From Haemaphysalis longicornis (Eukaryota; Arthropoda; Arachnida; Ixodida; Ixodidae), in assembly GCA_013339765.2 (NCBI GenBank), contig CM023450.1, positions 99,500,820 through 99,564,819 of the forward strand: 64,000 bases of DNA, given 5' to 3'. This document shows positions 61,743 through 64,000 of the stretch, piece by piece. Position 1 is the stretch's first letter; each line of letters begins with the position of its first letter. The notes below the pieces were generated by a model. That model was not told the origin of the DNA. It saw only the letters and a program-made list of their open reading frames with translations, and searched no databases. Position numbers and translations under genes: made by a program.

Positions 61743-61750
<8 letters not shown>

Positions 61751-61767
61751 GATTTGGCAGTCAAGTC

Positions 61768-62374
61768 TCCACTTTCTTTCTTTCTTTCCAAATTCTTTAT
61801 CTGTTTCAATGACCTACCACTTCCTCCCCTTTGCTTCCCGAGGTTTTTTTGACTGCCAACTCTTATTTCTTCGTTATTTTCAACGAGGCCCTCATTTCCT
61901 ATTCTGATTCGCTACATAGCGAGGGCCTCTGTTCTGGCAGTCTTGGTGCCATAGGAAGCTCAAGAGGGTTCAACGCTGGTCGACCACTCTGGACATGTCG
62001 TAGACACTCGAGTCACGGCCCGGGGGTTAAAAAGAAGGTCCCCTTCACCCCGAGTAGTCCGAGTGGCGCTGGCTACCACCCCCAAGCACAGCAAACAAAA
62101 ATACCTTAACATAAATACCCCACAAAGTGGAGGGGGAAATCGCCCCGCCGGTAGCGTAGTAATTATCGCACCAGACCGGTATTCTGGAGGTCGTGGGTTC
62201 GGATCCCACCTGGCGGGCATTTTTTCTCCACTTTCTTTATTTCTTTCTTTCCAAATTCTTTATCTGTTTTAATGACCTACCACATCCTCCCCTTTGCTTT
62301 CCATGGTTTTCTTGACTGCCAACTCTTATTTCTGCGTTATTTTCAACGAGGCCCTCATTTCCTATTCTGATTCG

Positions 62375-62386
<12 letters not shown>
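61768..62386 (+). repeat. Composite repeat: 155-bp direct repeats around a tRNA-like unit
   Basis: The block ctccactttctttctttctt ... gaggccctcatttcctattc ... gattcgcta occurs at 61768-61920 and 62226-62378 with a few differences. Between the copies are about 220 bp of other sequence and the tRNA-like unit at 62145. A (TA)n run follows from 62377. Confidence 0.7.
62145..62217 (+). repeat. tRNA-Thr-like SINE head (not a working tRNA)
   Basis: A cloverleaf can be drawn: 7-bp acceptor (CCGCCGG/CTGGCGG), 3-bp D stem, 5-bp anticodon stem CCAGA/TCTGG, loop CCGGTAT with GGT at 34-36, and T stem GTGGG/CCCAC. The D loop lacks the paired Gs, position 33 is C and the T loop is TTCGGAT. These defects argue for a tRNA-derived SINE. 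Confidence 0.6.

Positions 62387-62430
<44 letters not shown>
62377..62430. repeat. (TA)n microsatellite
   Basis: About 27 TA units. Confidence 0.95.
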
Positions 62431-62433
<3 letters not shown>

Positions 62434-62509
62434 GTATAGTTGTGGGAACAGCGCTGCGTCTGTAGCCTACCTTCGTCCTCGTCTCTCTTGCGCTGGTTGT
62501 TTTCTATTA

Positions 62510-63335
62510 TCCTAAATGAAGAAAGATCACCTGGTTTGATGCGAAAGACCCCCGATAGCATTCTTCAATACCTTCTCTTTCTTTTTGCTACCGTTCGGAA
62601 GCCTTCCACAGGTGTAGCATCTCAACTCCCGAAGACAGCCCCCTCCAAGCTAAGGAAGCAGCCATGGCACGTGCGCTTAGCCAAAGTGGTGCCAAAACTC
62701 TCATAACAGACTTTAGCAGGCGTGGCGCAGCTTTTCCAAGAGTCGATTGCATGCTACAACAGTTCGAATGATGAATCAGAGACCTGTAATGAGACTAGCC
62801 AGGATTGTAAGGCACCAGCTCATACTGGCATCCGCGGAAAACCAGATCACGAACCTTGTGGCTCGAGATTTAACCAACTTAGCCAGCGCTGATGAAGCCG
62901 AGCCCGAGCGCATGCATCCTGCAGTCACATACCAGGAAATTCCTTAGCGCCATAGGCTCTTCCGTACAATGTATTGCTCCCCGCCCAAATCGCTAGTGAT
63001 TAACTAGGAAGAGCTATTCCGCTCCGTGCGGGTTAACACATTTCGACACCCCCACAGACTTGACCTCTTTGACCGAACACAACTCTCTCCATTTCGTCGC
63101 TTCTGTGGAGAGCCTGGGAACCTCATACCCATAATAGGCGGCTGCGACACGCCCATTCTAGATCCACCCAACCTTCACGTTTCCATAGACGTTTGCGTGA
63201 GGGCCTTCGCCAGCTCCGACCTGGAAAATAGCTGGTCTAGATGGAAACGGCTGTCGCCTCGTCCCCCTTGAATGAGGACGCCTCTCTGAAGCTTTTCCTC
63301 AATTTAAATAAAGTTCGTTTTTTCTCTCTCTACAA
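62510..63335 (+). mobile_element. I-like non-LTR 3' fragment
   Basis: Across shifting frames it contains an RNase H segment (QAKEAAMARALSQSGAKTLI, then a TD pair), HTGIRGN, ARDLTNLASADEAEPE, HPAVTYQEI, and the C-terminal FCGEPGNLIPIIGGCDTP zinc-like motif. AATAAA at 63307-63312 and a TTTTTTCTCTCTCT tail mark the 3' end. It is 5'-truncated and broken by stops. Confidence 0.75.
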
Positions 63336-64000
63336 GTGATCATTACTGCTGCCTGTGACTTAACTAAGGTATTATCTTTCCTGGACCCCAATCGCTGTCA
63401 CCTGTCAGTGAAATGGCATTAGCAATTTCCTTTCTCCGCTGGTTCCCTATTCAATGCCGTCCTATAAACGCCGTCCAATGAGTCATTGTAGCCATTCTTT
63501 CTTTCTTACCGGATGGTTAGCAGATAAAAGATGAGCCCAAGGAAATCGCTCCATACGCCACCTGCCACTCTTGAAAGTCGGAGGTTGACGCCGACGCCGG
63601 ACTGGTTTCGACTTGTAGCACTGCTAATGATTTCGTGTTAAGCCGAAGGCGCTGTTGAAACTAGGGGTACATGAAAGGCGTAGCAGACCAAGCAATTTAT
63701 TTACAATGCAAAATTTTTTGTGTCAGTGTGCGAAAATAGGGCTGCGTGCCCGAGTGCGTGCATAGACATTTGCTGAATAAAAAAAATATGGCGGGCGTGC
63801 AGGCGACCCGCCAAAGACACTGCCCGCTTGCCAGTAAACTACCTGCCCACCTGCTCACCTGCCTGCCTGCCTGCTAGGCAGAAGATTCCGGCGAGGATGC
63901 GTGATTTGGGGACGGGGGGCGGCCCGTCACGAGCCGCCCGAGGGGGAGGCGGTGGGGGGAGACCCACAATTCCGCACCACGGCGACACTCGAGGGTACCA
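63336..64000. other. No gene recognised
   Basis: Unique sequence with a cctgc-rich stretch (63837-63873) and a GC-rich inverted repeat gggcggc/gccgccc near 63916-63940. Confidence 0.4.

Overview
This window is repeat-rich genomic DNA from an arthropod, most likely a hard tick. The evidence is many tRNA-derived SINEs of the tick Ruka type, I-like and RTE-type non-LTR retrotransposons, a BEL/Pao remnant, TTAA-flanked MITEs, GT-AG introns, TATA-box promoters and AATAAA signals. The tick assignment rests on my memory of the SINE and repeat families, not on a search. Nothing prokaryotic is present and no long conserved housekeeping gene is visible.

The one host gene system I can build is a pair of paralogous minus-strand genes for small secreted peptides. 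Gene A coding exons are 6146-6098, 5504-5492, 5386-5346 and 1643-1393. Gene B coding exons are 41256-41208, 40277-40265, 40157-40117 and 35030-34846. Each has a 49-nt signal-peptide exon, a 13-nt microexon, a 41-nt mini-exon and one long terminal exon. The two tiny exons sum to 54 nt, so the frame is kept only when both are spliced in. Splice sites, intron phases and encoded residues agree between copies. Gene A predicts a 117-residue cysteine-free secreted peptide. Gene B has lost one base near its 3' end. Candidate TATA-driven non-coding first exons lie upstream at about 8.9 kb and 10.7 kb (A) and 44.1 kb (B).

Layout: 1-11 kb gene A with a 1.6-kb TTAA element in its last intron, a 446-bp MITE, a dimeric repeat and a SINE; 11.3-13.0 kb a satellite array inside an inverted-repeat element; 13.9 kb a foldback; 14.9-15.6 kb a BEL/Pao remnant; 17-22.5 kb an RTE-type element split by two minus-strand non-LTR insertions, with a 73-bp foldback at one junction; 24.5-27.5 kb a dimeric repeat, a MITE and a 1-kb dispersed repeat; 28.6-33.95 kb a nearly full-length but broken I-like non-LTR element; 34.8-44.2 kb gene B with a second TTAA element in the same intron, inverted, plus local tandem duplications; 45-51 kb unassigned sequence, a foldback and a second copy of the 1-kb repeat; 51.5-52.65 kb a long-TIR mariner-type MITE split by a young SINE; 56-58 kb more SINEs; 61.7-62.4 kb microsatellites and a tRNA-like SINE; 62.5-63.3 kb the 3' end of another I-like element.

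All retrotransposon reading frames here carry stops, frameshifts or lost catalytic residues. The microexon peptide genes are the part most worth following up.
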